Shown here: one piece after another, positions 6,714 to 14,127 of the stretch | How positions within the stretch are numbered: position 1 is the first letter of the stretch | Layout of the letters: each line of letters begins with the position of its first letter | Position numbers and translations under genes: made by a program | The notes under the pieces: model-generated | What the model was told of the DNA's origin: nothing | The model's database searches: none | The model's input: the letters and a program-made list of their open reading frames with translations, nothing else | DNA from: Thermoanaerobaculia bacterium | GTDB taxonomy: Bacteria > Acidobacteriota > Thermoanaerobaculia > Multivoradales > UBA5704 | DNA: 15,670 bases | Direction: 5' to 3' | Assembly: GCA_030150965.1 (NCBI GenBank) | Contig: JASLEW010000465.1 | Location: 1 to 15,670 of the forward strand

Positions 6714-8941
6714 GCGAGCCGCGCGCGGCTGCCGCCCCGATCGTGGGAGAGGACCAGCGGCCCACCGCCGGCATCGGGGCGCCGATCCCCCGCCGCGACG
6801 GCCGCCCGAAGGTCACCGGCGAGGCGAAGTACGCCGGCGAGGAGGCTCCCCCCGGCACCCTGCACGCCGTGGTGATCAGCTCCTCCATCGCCCGCGGGCG
6901 CCTGACCGGGCTGGATGCCCGCGACGCGCTGGCCGTGCCTGGCGTGGTGACGGTGATCACGCACCAGGACGCGCCCAAGCTCGGACCCGCGTCGGTGCTG
7001 CCCTTCGGCCAAACCCACCTGCCCATGCAGAGCGCGGAGATCCGTTACGAGGGCGAGCCGCTGGCGCTGGTGCTGGCGGAGACCCTGGAAGCGGCGGCCG
7101 AAGGAGCGGCCCGCCTGCGGCCAACCTATGAGCGGATCCAGCACGTCGCCTTCGAAGACGGCCAGGAGCTCGTGCCACGCAGCGCCGGTGAGGGCAACGG
7201 TTTCGCCATCCTGGAGATCGACGCGCAGAAAGGAGACGCGGAAGCCGCCTTCGCCAATGCCGCGGCGGCGATCGATCAGACCTACACGACGCCCTGTCGC
7301 CATCACAACGTCATGGAGCCGCCGGCGACGCTCGCCGAGTGGCGCGGCGACACGCTGCACGTGCACGACGCCACGCAGTGGACGTACGGGGTCCGCTACG
7401 GCCTGGCGGCGGTGTTCGGGATCCCACCCGAGCAGGTCCACGTCCGCTGCCCGTACACCGGCGGGGGTTTCGGCTCCAAGGGCACCGTCTGGTCGCACCA
7501 GGTGCTGGCAGCCCTGGGCGCCAGGATCTCCGGCCGCCCGGTGAAGCTCGCGCTGGCGCGCGCGGGTTGCTTCACCGGTTGCGGCTATCAGCCCAGGATG
7601 CGGTCGCGCGTGCGGCTCGCCGCCGAGCGTGACGGCGCCCTGCGCGCCGTGGTCCACGAGTCGGCGAACCTGACCTCCCAGTTCGACGACTATGTGGAGT
7701 TCGGCAATGCCGGCGCGCGCGCTCTCTATGCCACGCCGGCGCTCCTGGTGCGCACGCGGGTGGTCAAGGCGGACGTCAGCAATCCCACGGCGATGCGGGC
7801 GCCGCACGAGGGGCCCGGCATGTTCGCGTTCGAGAGCGCCATGGACGAGCTGGCGGTCGAGCTCGACGTCGATCCGCTCGCGCTGCGCCTGCGCAATTAT
7901 GCCGAATCCGACCCTCTGGACGGCAAGCCCTTTTCGTCCAAGAAGCTGCGCGAGGCGTACACCGAGGGCGCGCGACGCTTCGGCTGGTCGCGGCGTCCGC
8001 GCGCCCCCCGCTCGCTGCGAGACGGCGACAAGCTCATCGGCTGGGGCATGGCGTCGGCGATCATGGGAGCCAACCGCATGGCCGCCAAGGCTCGCGTCCG
8101 CTTCGCGGCGGATGGCGCGGTCACGGTCGAAGCGGGGTGCCAGGAGATCGGCAATGGGGCCGCCACGGTGCTGCCGCAGATCGCCGGCGAGGTGCTGGGG
8201 ATTCCGGCCGAGCGGATCGCGCTGCGGCGCGGCGATACCAGCCTGCCGGAGACCGGCGGCACCTTCGGCTCGTCGACCACCATGTGCGTCGGCTCCGCGG
8301 TCGCGGACGCCGCGGAGAAGCTCAAGGCGCGGCTGGCCTCGCTGGCCGCGGCGGGCGGCGCCGGCGGCACGAGCGGCGCGGTTCCACCGGAACGGTGGGG
8401 CGCCATCCTGGGCGAGATGGGCGTGACGGAGGTCGTCGCCGAGGGCGCCTTCGCTCCCGATGGCGCGCCTTACGATCTCAACGGCAGTCAGTCCAAGTAC
8501 GCCATCCTGACCTGGGGAGCGGTGTTCGTCGAGATGGAGGTGGACGAGGCGCTGGGACTCGCCAGGATGCGCCGCTGCGTCGCGGGGTACTCGGTGGGGC
8601 GCGTCGTCAACCCGCGCACGGCGCGGTCGCAGGTCATCGGCGGGATCATCTGGGGCTACGGCCGCGCCATGCTGGAGGAGAGCGTGATGGACCGCCGTTA
8701 TGGGCGCTTCCTGTCGAAGAACCTCTCCGGCGTCATGTTGCCGGTCAATGCCGACATTCCGCGTGACATCGACGTCTTCTTCGTCGCCGAGCATGACCAG
8801 CACGCCTCGAAGATCGGCGCCCGCGGGGTCGGGGAGGTGGGCGAGGTCGGCGTGGCGGCGGCGATCGCCAATGCCCTGTATCACGCGACCGGTAAACGCC
8901 TCCGCAGGCTGCCGGTGCACGTCGAGGATCTGCTCGCCTGA
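6710..8941 (+). CDS. Molybdenum cofactor-binding catalytic subunit (PaoC/YagR-like aldehyde oxidoreductase)
   Basis: The predicted protein has 743 aa, close to the length of PaoC. The small N-terminal domain contains 'DGRPKVTGEAKYAGE' (residues about 30-44), the family start signature. The cofactor-binding domains have PYTGGGFGSKG (248-258) and NPTAMRAPHEGPG (358-370). Near the C-terminus, GARGVGEVGEVGVAAAIANA contains the catalytic glutamate, predicted as Glu709, which acts as the base in hydroxylation of the substrate carbon. Substrates in this family are aldehydes or N-heterocycles; which one applies here cannot be read from the sequence. The start ATG overlaps the preceding stop (ATGA) and has a GGGAGG Shine-Dalgarno sequence at a 6-nt spacing. 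The N-terminal extension of the same frame to 5927 is a shadow of the FAD gene. No XdhC/PaoD-type maturation gene follows within this window. Confidence 0.95.
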   Translation: MSEPRAAAAPIVGEDQRPTAGIGAPIPRRDGRPKVTGEAKYAGEEAPPGTLHAVVISSSIARGRLTGLDARDALAVPGVVTVITHQDAPKLGPASVLPFGQTHLPMQSAEIRYEGEPLALVLAETLEAAAEGAARLRPTYERIQHVAFEDGQELVPRSAGEGNGFAILEIDAQKGDAEAAFANAAAAIDQTYTTPCRHHNVMEPPATLAEWRGDTLHVHDATQWTYGVRYGLAAVFGIPPEQVHVRCPYTGGGFGSKGTVWSHQVLAALGARISGRPVKLALARAGCFTGCGYQPRMRSRVRLAAERDGALRAVVHESANLTSQFDDYVEFGNAGARALYATPALLVRTRVVKADVSNPTAMRAPHEGPGMFAFESAMDELAVELDVDPLALRLRNYAESDPLDGKPFSSKKLREAYTEGARRFGWSRRPRAPRSLRDGDKLIGWGMASAIMGANRMAAKARVRFAADGAVTVEAGCQEIGNGAATVLPQIAGEVLGIPAERIALRRGDTSLPETGGTFGSSTTMCVGSAVADAAEKLKARLASLAAAGGAGGTSGAVPPERWGAILGEMGVTEVVAEGAFAPDGAPYDLNGSQSKYAILTWGAVFVEMEVDEALGLARMRRCVAGYSVGRVVNPRTARSQVIGGIIWGYGRAMLEESVMDRRYGRFLSKNLSGVMLPVNADIPRDIDVFFVAEHDQHASKIGARGVGEVGEVGVAAAIANALYHATGKRLRRLPVHVEDLLA

Positions 8942-9118
8942 GGGCGAGAGCGAGGAGCGTGCGCAGGCGCCGGTCGGTAGCGCGCGCGGCTCATCGCGAC
9001 GATCGGATCGACTCGGCGTCGCGCGCATTCACCGGGGGGCTGGCTGCCGAGTGCGCGCCGGCACGGTGACCTGAAGTCTGGCGACGTCTCTCTGGTCGAG
9101 CGGTGACCGATCCAGCCT

Positions 9119-9150
9119 GCGGCGGGGGCCGGGGAGAGAGCCCTCGCCGC
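9119..9150. terminator. Hairpin between convergent genes, possible transcription end
   Basis: GCGGCGGGGGC (9119-9129) can pair with GCCCTCGCCGC (9140-9150), giving 11 pairs with one G-U wobble and a 10-nt loop. It lies 10 nt downstream of the stop of the Cys-rich secreted protein gene and about 180 nt after the molybdenum subunit gene. No T-run follows on either strand, so it is not a textbook intrinsic terminator. It may still stop or pause transcription, or protect the 3' end, in both directions. Confidence 0.4.
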
Positions 9151-9160
9151 GGCGGAACGA

Positions 9161-9601
9161 TCAGTCGGTGCTGTTGTTCATGGTGACGGCCTTGACGCAG
9201 GTTCCCGGCTTCTGGCCTCCCATGGTGTTGGTGCACGTCAGCGTGCTGCATGCCGGCTGGCCGCCGATGATCGTCGGGTTGCAGCCCCCGGGGTTGTAGC
9301 CCGCCGGGCAGGTCGCGGTGCAGGTCGTGGTCACCGCGTCGACCGTGCCGGACGGATCGACGAACTCGAAGCCCTGTGACTTGGCGGCGTTCCCGGCCGA
9401 GAGATGAAGGGCGCTCTCGCCGATCGTTCGGCTGAAGCGCAGGCCGGCGAGCCGGGCCTGCAGGTCGGCACTCGTGAGGTCGAGCACGTCGGCACAAGGT
9501 TTGACCTGCGGTGCCGCCGGCGTTGCGTCTTCCCCCCAGGCTAGCGTGCCCATGAGGCCGAGGCATCCCACAAGGACGAAGACGACAAGCTTGCCGGTCA
9601 T
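9161..9601 (-). CDS. Small Cys-rich secreted protein, unknown family
   Basis: The predicted protein has 146 aa. Residues 1-23 form a Sec signal peptide (MTGKLVVFVLVGCLGLMGTL, then AWG before EDA). A shorter lipobox-like reading (LVG before Cys13) is possible but less likely, because the hydrophobic core continues past it. The mature part has seven cysteines (36, 94, 98, 107, 118, 123, 135). Six are packed into the last 53 residues in a Gly/Pro/Thr-rich context (CTATCPAGYNPGGCNP, then CSTLTCTN), suggesting three disulfides and an extracytoplasmic location. The middle part (LQARLAGLRFSRTIGESAL) is helix-like. The start is well supported by AAAGGAG five bases before the ATG at 9601, and a sigma-70-like promoter lies upstream. 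The in-frame extension to 9661 runs through that promoter and is rejected. No family is recognised. Confidence 0.8.
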   Translation of the reverse strand: MTGKLVVFVLVGCLGLMGTLAWGEDATPAAPQVKPCADVLDLTSADLQARLAGLRFSRTIGESALHLSAGNAAKSQGFEFVDPSGTVDAVTTTCTATCPAGYNPGGCNPTIIGGQPACSTLTCTNTMGGQKPGTCVKAVTMNNSTD

Positions 9602-9632
9602 AGCGTCTCCTTTCCAGTAGTGACGATCAAAA

Positions 9633-9661
9633 AAGATATCCGAACTATCACATACAATCAA
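9633..9661 (-). promoter_or_regulatory. Sigma-70-like promoter for the Cys-rich protein gene
   Basis: Read on the minus strand, TTGATT (9661-9656) and TATCTT (9638-9633) are spaced by exactly 17 bp, close to the consensus TTGACA/TATAAT. The -10 element ends 32 nt before the ATG at 9601, with AAAGGAG in between. The stretch 9625-9661 is strikingly AT-rich against a very GC-rich background, which supports a real promoter. Confidence 0.6.
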
Positions 9662-9938
9662 GTATGCCGGGCAAGTCGGTGGACGGCAAGGTAGGGGTGA
9701 TCCGGGGCGCCCGCTGAGCCGCGTGGCCGGTGGGTCTCCCGATGTGGGCGAGGAGCGGGGCGCGGCCGCGGCGGCCGGTCGGCGCGAGTTGTTGCGGCGC
9801 GAGATCGCCGCCGAGGCCGCGGAGCGGCCCGAGCCGTCGAGGGTGGGCGCCTATGAGGGAGAGGCTGGATGACGCCCTGGTCGCGTCTGAAGCCGTTCGC
9901 CCAGTGGCCCTGGTGCGCACCGAGTGTCTGGGAATGGA
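9662..9938. other. Divergent intergenic stretch, no firm gene
   Basis: About 277 bases separate the Cys-rich protein promoter from the metallophosphoesterase start. One plus-strand frame gives an acidic, Ala/Glu/Arg-rich piece (RRELLRREIAAEAAERPEPS) around 9785-9845 that stops at 9870. It could be the tail of a lost protein, but it has no start and no recognisable relatives. I see no strong promoter for the downstream gene. Confidence 0.4.
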
Positions 9939-11810
9939 ATGCCTGACCTGACACATCTGCTGCAGCCGTTCGCGGTGGCCGCGTTGTACGCGCTCGCCCT
10001 CCTGATCTGCTGGATCTTCGTGCCGCTCGTCGCCCTGTTCGCCGCGCAGCAGCTGCTCCGAGCATTCCCCATGGTCAACCGGCGCAAGCTCGGCGTGGCG
10101 CTGGCCCCGGCGCTGTCCGCTACCGAGACCGTGCTCGACTGGGGTCATCGAGTCATCTGGCTGATCGCGGGTCTCCTGCTGTCGGCGCGGGGCGGAGGTG
10201 CTGTCGGCCTGATTGCTTCCGGCTCCCCTGAGCGCCGGCTTGGGGAGATGGTTTTCGTGCCCGCCTTCGTCTGGTTCGTGCTTGTCGTGCTGCCTCGCGC
10301 CTTCGCCCTTCCGAAAGGCGCCCCTGGCATGGACAGGGAGTGGCTCGCTCATCTCGTCTTTCGGTCGGCCATTCTGGCCGCCCTTTATACGTACATCGTG
10401 ACGCACCCCGGTCACGTGTATGTCGCGGGCATCGGTGGCATTCTGCTCGCGGCCTGGGAGACGCGGGTCCGCGTCAACCTCCTGGCGCGTTCGAACTTCT
10501 CGCGATCGCCGGTTGCGATCCCAGAGGCTGCAGCGCCGGGGATCGACGAGTCACCGCTGTTTCTGCACCTCTCCGACATTCATATCACCCATCCGCCCGG
10601 GAGATCTCCCAGCGGCGGTGGCAGGGCTGGCACGGCGGAGCTGCAGGCGATCGCTGCGGAGGTCGGCCAGGGCGGCCGGTCGCCTCGCTATCTCATCGTG
10701 ACCGGAGATCTGGTCGACTCCGGAAAGCCCGAAGAGTGGCGAGCCGGTCGTGCGGTGCTCGACCGTCTGCGCGAGTTCACACGTGTGATCCTCGCCCCTG
10801 GCAATCACGACCTCGTGCCATCCTACGACATGAGCGACGCCATCTGGGCAATGCGGCACAGCGGCTCCGCAATGGACGGGATACGCCTGCTCATCTACCT
10901 CGAGCACGCCTCCGCGCTTGAGCCGGAGCTATGCGTCTGCGACGGTCAACCGATCGTGAGCGTCATCGCGGCTGAACGCCGGCGCATCGAAGAGCTCAAA
11001 GCCCAGTGGCTCTCGGCCACCAAAGCGGTACGATCCTTCTCACCAATCGATGTGCAGGGGATTCTGGCGCTGCGCCAGGCCTTCGGGCAGAGCGCACACC
11101 GGCTGTACCCGGAATGGCCGGCGGAGAGCATGGAACGGCTGGTGCGGGTGGACTTGCAGGACCTCGACGTGAGCGTGTCAGAGCCTCTCTGGGCAGCCCG
11201 CTGGTATGACTGCTTTCCTCTCCGAATGACGGCCGGCGCCGATGGCATCGAGTTCTTCATCACCAACCCAACGGCTCCCGAGGCGCGCCTGGCGGGGAGC
11301 GCGCTTGGCCGCTGCGGGGCCGGGCAGCTGGACAGGCTCGATGCCGCCCTGGCTCAGAGTCAGGCGCCAATGATTGTGGTTTTGCACCATAACGCGCCCT
11401 TTCGCTGGCGGGAGGATACCCTGGCAGCGAACGGGACCCTGCTGCGCTGGGGGATGCTCGCCCACGATCCCGCCGAGTCCAGAAGACTCGGCGCGCTCTT
11501 GCTGAGGACTGCGCGCCAGGGCAAGCAGGTATTCATGCTCTCCGGGCATCGACACGATGCCTCTATGTGCGGACGGATCGCTCCAGGCGCGGACTCGCCA
11601 GCGGCTGCCGGCGACTGCGACGCCTGGTTTCTCGAATGTGGCGCGCTCGGCGAAGCCAGCGCGTCATTGATACCGGCCGGCTTTCGCGCCCACGGCCGGA
11701 CCTCACCGCGTTTGGTGCCGCGGCTCCAGGGATGCCGCACACCGCCCGGCGGTGGTGCCTCATCGGGCAGAGGTACAGGTAGTGAGCCCGTATCCCTGGG
11801 AGCGTATTGA
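9939..11810 (+). CDS. Membrane-anchored metallophosphoesterase (calcineurin-like)
   Basis: The predicted protein has about 623 aa. The N-terminal 180 residues contain about four to five hydrophobic segments (roughly 10-36, 71-82, 104-122, 141-155, 160-173), forming a membrane domain. The rest is a calcineurin-like phosphoesterase domain with all metal-binding motifs in order: LHLSDIHIT (Asp213, His215), VTGDLVDSG (Asp257), APGNHDLVP (Asn289, His290), VVLHHNAPF, and LSGHRHDAS. These residues bind a two-metal centre that hydrolyses phosphoesters. The substrate is unknown. The motif set is complete, so activity is expected. The start is the ATG at 9939 with GGGA just upstream; a GTG at 9924 in the same frame is an alternative. 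The last 45 or so residues are Gly/Pro/Ser/Arg-rich and look unlike a folded domain, so the true C-terminus may have been frame-shifted after ECGALGEAS. Confidence 0.85.
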   Translation: MPDLTHLLQPFAVAALYALALLICWIFVPLVALFAAQQLLRAFPMVNRRKLGVALAPALSATETVLDWGHRVIWLIAGLLLSARGGGAVGLIASGSPERRLGEMVFVPAFVWFVLVVLPRAFALPKGAPGMDREWLAHLVFRSAILAALYTYIVTHPGHVYVAGIGGILLAAWETRVRVNLLARSNFSRSPVAIPEAAAPGIDESPLFLHLSDIHITHPPGRSPSGGGRAGTAELQAIAAEVGQGGRSPRYLIVTGDLVDSGKPEEWRAGRAVLDRLREFTRVILAPGNHDLVPSYDMSDAIWAMRHSGSAMDGIRLLIYLEHASALEPELCVCDGQPIVSVIAAERRRIEELKAQWLSATKAVRSFSPIDVQGILALRQAFGQSAHRLYPEWPAESMERLVRVDLQDLDVSVSEPLWAARWYDCFPLRMTAGADGIEFFITNPTAPEARLAGSALGRCGAGQLDRLDAALAQSQAPMIVVLHHNAPFRWREDTLAANGTLLRWGMLAHDPAESRRLGALLLRTARQGKQVFMLSGHRHDASMCGRIAPGADSPAAAGDCDAWFLECGALGEASASLIPAGFRAHGRTSPRLVPRLQGCRTPPGGGASSGRGTGSEPVSLGAY

Positions 11811-11827
11811 CAGCTCCTATGTCATTG

Positions 11828-12085
11828 TTATTCGTCACAAGCTGCTGGTGGAAGGTCAGAGCGTGCGGTTAGTTGGGCGATGGCGGATTCGACGAGGCCC
11901 TGCAGCACGCGCACTGCTTGGGCGTCGTCGTCATCGTGATCGAAATGGATCTCGATGCCGTAGAGGACGCCATCGAGGTTCCAGTCGATGGCAGGACCGG
12001 AGCAGGAGCCACCACAGCTCCGGGCGCCGAAGCGAGCCTCGTGATGACCGGCCAGGCTGCCCAGCCGGGGCTGATCTTCGCCCAT
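11828..12085 (-). CDS. Small acidic ORF, possibly part of a broken secreted protein gene
   Basis: The frame encodes 85 aa with strong third-position GC and a stretch unlikely to arise by chance: AIDWNLDGVLYGIEIHFDHD, then DDDAQAVRVLQGLVESAIAQ. The acidic run DHDDDDAQ could bind metal, but no known motif is recognised. The ATG at 12085 is preceded directly by GAGGAGGG with no spacing, which is poor for translation, and there is an in-frame stop just upstream. In another minus-strand frame, 12085-12160 gives RRVVFGLGMATLLLSPGRSR and then GDEEGWAKISPGW, which looks like a signal peptide and mature start. The two pieces may be one secreted protein gene split by a frameshift. The plus-strand frames over the same bases look like shadows. 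Confidence 0.4.
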   Translation of the reverse strand: MGEDQPRLGSLAGHHEARFGARSCGGSCSGPAIDWNLDGVLYGIEIHFDHDDDDAQAVRVLQGLVESAIAQLTARSDLPPAACDE

Positions 12086-12289
12086 CCCTCCTCATCGCCG
12101 CGGCTGCGTCCCGGGCTAAGCAGAAGGGTCGCCATGCCCAGTCCGAATACGACCCTCCGGGCACCGGCGCGGGCGGTGGTAGCCCGATTCAGGAGCCGAC
12201 GAGGCTGTCGGAAACTTGCGCAATATGCCACGAGTGTGCCGCGATGCCTTGCGCGGGGCGCGCTGATCTGCGTAAGTCATTGATTCTGC

Positions 12290-12364
12290 TGGAGCCGACG
12301 ATCGGGATTGAACCGATGACCTGCTGATTACGAATCAGCTGCTCTACCGCTGAGCTACGTCGGC
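12290..12364 (-). tRNA. tRNA-Thr, anticodon CGT
   Basis: The reverse complement folds as a complete 75-nt cloverleaf. The acceptor stem is GCCGACG/CGTCGGC. The D arm is GCTC/GAGC with loop AGCGGTA. The anticodon stem is GCTGA/TCAGC with the seven-base loop TTCGTAA, giving anticodon CGT, which reads the Thr codon ACG. The variable loop is AGGTC. The T arm is ATCGG/CCGAT with loop TTCAATC. The discriminator base is T, and CCA is encoded in the DNA. All stems are fully paired, so the gene should be functional. CGT is the specialised Thr isoacceptor for ACG, a codon favoured in GC-rich genomes. Confidence 0.97.
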
Positions 12365-12693
12365 TGAGGTGGGCAGCGCTCGGGGTGGTCCCGACGCGAG
12401 GGCGGAAGTCTAGGGGATGGAGAGGCGCCGGCGCAAGGCCATCCGCCTGATTCCCGCCTGACTCCCCGGTCCTTGGGCTGCTTCTTTTGGCTCCTTCTGG
12501 TTGGGCTCTCCTGAGGGAAGCGAGTAGAGGTGGCCACCGGGCCTCTGCTGCGCCTTGGCTTGTTGAGGTAACCTCCTGGGCCGGAACGCGGTGGCGGGTT
12601 TTCTGGCTCGACGGTCGCACTGGCTATGGGATCGGTGAGGATGGCTCAAGGGCAAGGATGGGACGGGCAGCACGACAGGGTCCGGACCAGGCG
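12365..12693. other. Intergenic stretch upstream of tRNA-Thr
   Basis: About 330 bases without a protein I can recognise. It contains the possible tRNA promoter. The plus-strand frame that reads through 12487-12693 has an early part of mixed composition with no ribosome binding site, and I regard it as non-coding. Confidence 0.4.
12407..12436 (-). promoter_or_regulatory. Possible promoter of the tRNA-Thr gene
   Basis: On the minus strand TTGCGC (12436-12431) and TAGACT (12412-12407) are separated by 18 bp and lie 42 nt before the tRNA 5' end. The match to sigma-70 consensus is partial, and the assignment rests mainly on position. Confidence 0.3.
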
Positions 12694-12978
12694 ATGAAGG
12701 CGAAGACGCCAGCGGCGTTTTCTCTTGCTTTTCTCGGCCTTTCGGAGGCCGCGGTGGCGCTGCTGCGGCAACGGCGGCTGCGCACCCGGGCGGCGCTCAC
12801 CACGGCGCTGTTGGCCTGGGCCCGGGTGGTGAGGTCGCTGCTGGGGCGGCGGATGCTGGAGGTCGGGACGCTGCCGAGGCTGCTGGCGCTGGCCGCCGTG
12901 GCGGCGGTGCGGCGGCGCCAGGGGCTCGCGCCGCTCAGGGACCGCTGCTATCTGATCGCCGATCTGGGCGGACGCTGA
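12694..12978 (+). CDS. Doubtful 94-aa Leu/Arg/Ala-rich ORF
   Basis: The frame begins MKAKTPAAFSLAFLGLSEAA and continues with alternating basic (RQRRLRTR, RRRQ) and hydrophobic (LPRLLALAAVAAV) segments. It ends with a TGA 15 nt before the TTG start of the DUF3187-type gene, in the same orientation. Helical amphipathic character and position suggest a small membrane-associated protein in an operon with that gene. There is no good Shine-Dalgarno sequence and no recognised family, and Arg/Ala/Leu-rich frames are common by chance in DNA of this composition. Confidence 0.3.
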   Translation: MKAKTPAAFSLAFLGLSEAAVALLRQRRLRTRAALTTALLAWARVVRSLLGRRMLEVGTLPRLLALAAVAAVRRRQGLAPLRDRCYLIADLGGR

Positions 12979-12993
12979 GCAGGGCACCTCGGC

Positions 12994-14127
12994 TTGCATG
13001 CCTCGGATCCAACGCGGCAAGGCGAGGGCGGCGCCCGCCGCCGTGCCGGCCGCGGGGTTGCCCGCCTTCTGGCTTTCGCCTTGCTGCTTGGGCCGGGGCT
13101 GCGGCCGGCGGCCCGGGCCGAGGAGTATGAGCTCCAGGGGCCGCTGCGGGCGCGCGACATGACGCCGCTCCACCTGGCACGCCTGGAGATGGTGCCGACG
13201 ATGGGCTCCGCGGCGCTGGACGACGGCTGGACGGTCGAGACCGACGTCACCCACACGAACACGTTCGCCAAGAGCTCGCGGGTGGCGGGATACCTGGTGG
13301 GGCGCGGCAGCCGGCAGGATTTCACCGCGGCGAGCGCCGCCGCCGTGCTGCGCCGGCCGGGGGACGTGCTCTACCTGGACGGCGAGATCGGCCGCGCGGC
13401 GACCACGGTGCACTACCGGTCGAGTCCGCGGCTGAGCCTCTTCGTCACGCTCCAGGCTTTCTACTTCACCGGCGGAGCGTTCGACGGCCTCATCGAGAGC
13501 TACCACGGCGCCCTGGGCCTCGCCCAGGACTACCGCAATTTCGTCAGCCGCAACCGGTTCGGCATCGTCTACCGGGTCGGCCGCGAGCGGGTCGCGCAGA
13601 TCGGCGTGCCGGCGAGCGGGCTGAGCGATCCGGTCGGCGGCGCGCGCTTCCGGCTGCTGCCGCCCGGCGCTCCCTGGGACCTGATCCTCTCGGCCGCGGT
13701 GAAGCCCGCGGTGCGGGCGGCCGGGGCCCTGTCGACCGGCGGCACCGACGCCGGGCTGCAGCTCGCGCTGCACCGGACGTTCGGCCGCCAGGGGATCTAT
13801 CTCGACGCCAGCGCGGTGCGGATCGGCGGCCCGCTGGCCGATCCGCGGGCCGACCGCCGGCTCATCCCGGCCTACGTCGCGGCCTACGAATTCGGCCTCT
13901 CCCACCACACCTCGGCGGTCGCGCAGCTGTACGTGAGCCCGAGCGTCTTCAGCCACTCGGACGTGATCGAGCTGGTGCAATGGAAGTGGGAGGTGCTGGC
14001 CGGCATCCACAGCCGCCAGGGCCCGCTGGTGTGGACCGCCGACCTGATCGAAAACATCGTGCACAACGACAATACCCCCGACGTCGGCGCCCAGCTGGGG
14101 GTGACCTGGCATCCCGGCGGGCGCTGA
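12994..14127 (+). CDS. DUF3187-family outer-membrane protein, predicted
   Basis: The predicted protein has 377 aa. A basic N-terminus (ARRRAGRG) and a hydrophobic core (VARLLAFALLLGPGL) end at AARA before EEYEL, a good Sec signal peptide with cleavage near residue 42. The mature part starts with GPLRARDMTPLHLARLEMVP and contains GGAFDGLIESYHGALGLAQD. Both agree with what I know of DUF3187, a Gram-negative family. Alternating polar and hydrophobic strands and aromatic positions suggest a beta-barrel in the outer membrane; the function is unknown. The only in-frame start after the upstream stop at 12978 is the TTG at 12994, with AGGG at a 9-nt spacing. The nearby ATG at 12998 is in another frame. 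The large minus-strand frame opposite is a shadow. Confidence 0.75.
   Translation: MHASDPTRQGEGGARRRAGRGVARLLAFALLLGPGLRPAARAEEYELQGPLRARDMTPLHLARLEMVPTMGSAALDDGWTVETDVTHTNTFAKSSRVAGYLVGRGSRQDFTAASAAAVLRRPGDVLYLDGEIGRAATTVHYRSSPRLSLFVTLQAFYFTGGAFDGLIESYHGALGLAQDYRNFVSRNRFGIVYRVGRERVAQIGVPASGLSDPVGGARFRLLPPGAPWDLILSAAVKPAVRAAGALSTGGTDAGLQLALHRTFGRQGIYLDASAVRIGGPLADPRADRRLIPAYVAAYEFGLSHHTSAVAQLYVSPSVFSHSDVIELVQWKWEVLAGIHSRQGPLVWTADLIENIVHNDNTPDVGAQLGVTWHPGGR

Noticed and set aside
6434..9028. Long minus-strand open frame opposite the molybdenum subunit gene
   Set aside because: It is rich in Arg, His, Gly and Ala, with no recognisable motif. It is the mirror of a strongly conserved plus-strand gene with complete family signatures, so it is a GC-bias shadow.
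12741..12760. Hairpin CGGCCT-TTCGG-AGGCCG as a terminator
   Set aside because: The T-rich stretch lies before the hairpin on the plus strand and reads as A-rich after it on the minus strand, so neither direction gives a hairpin followed by a T-run.
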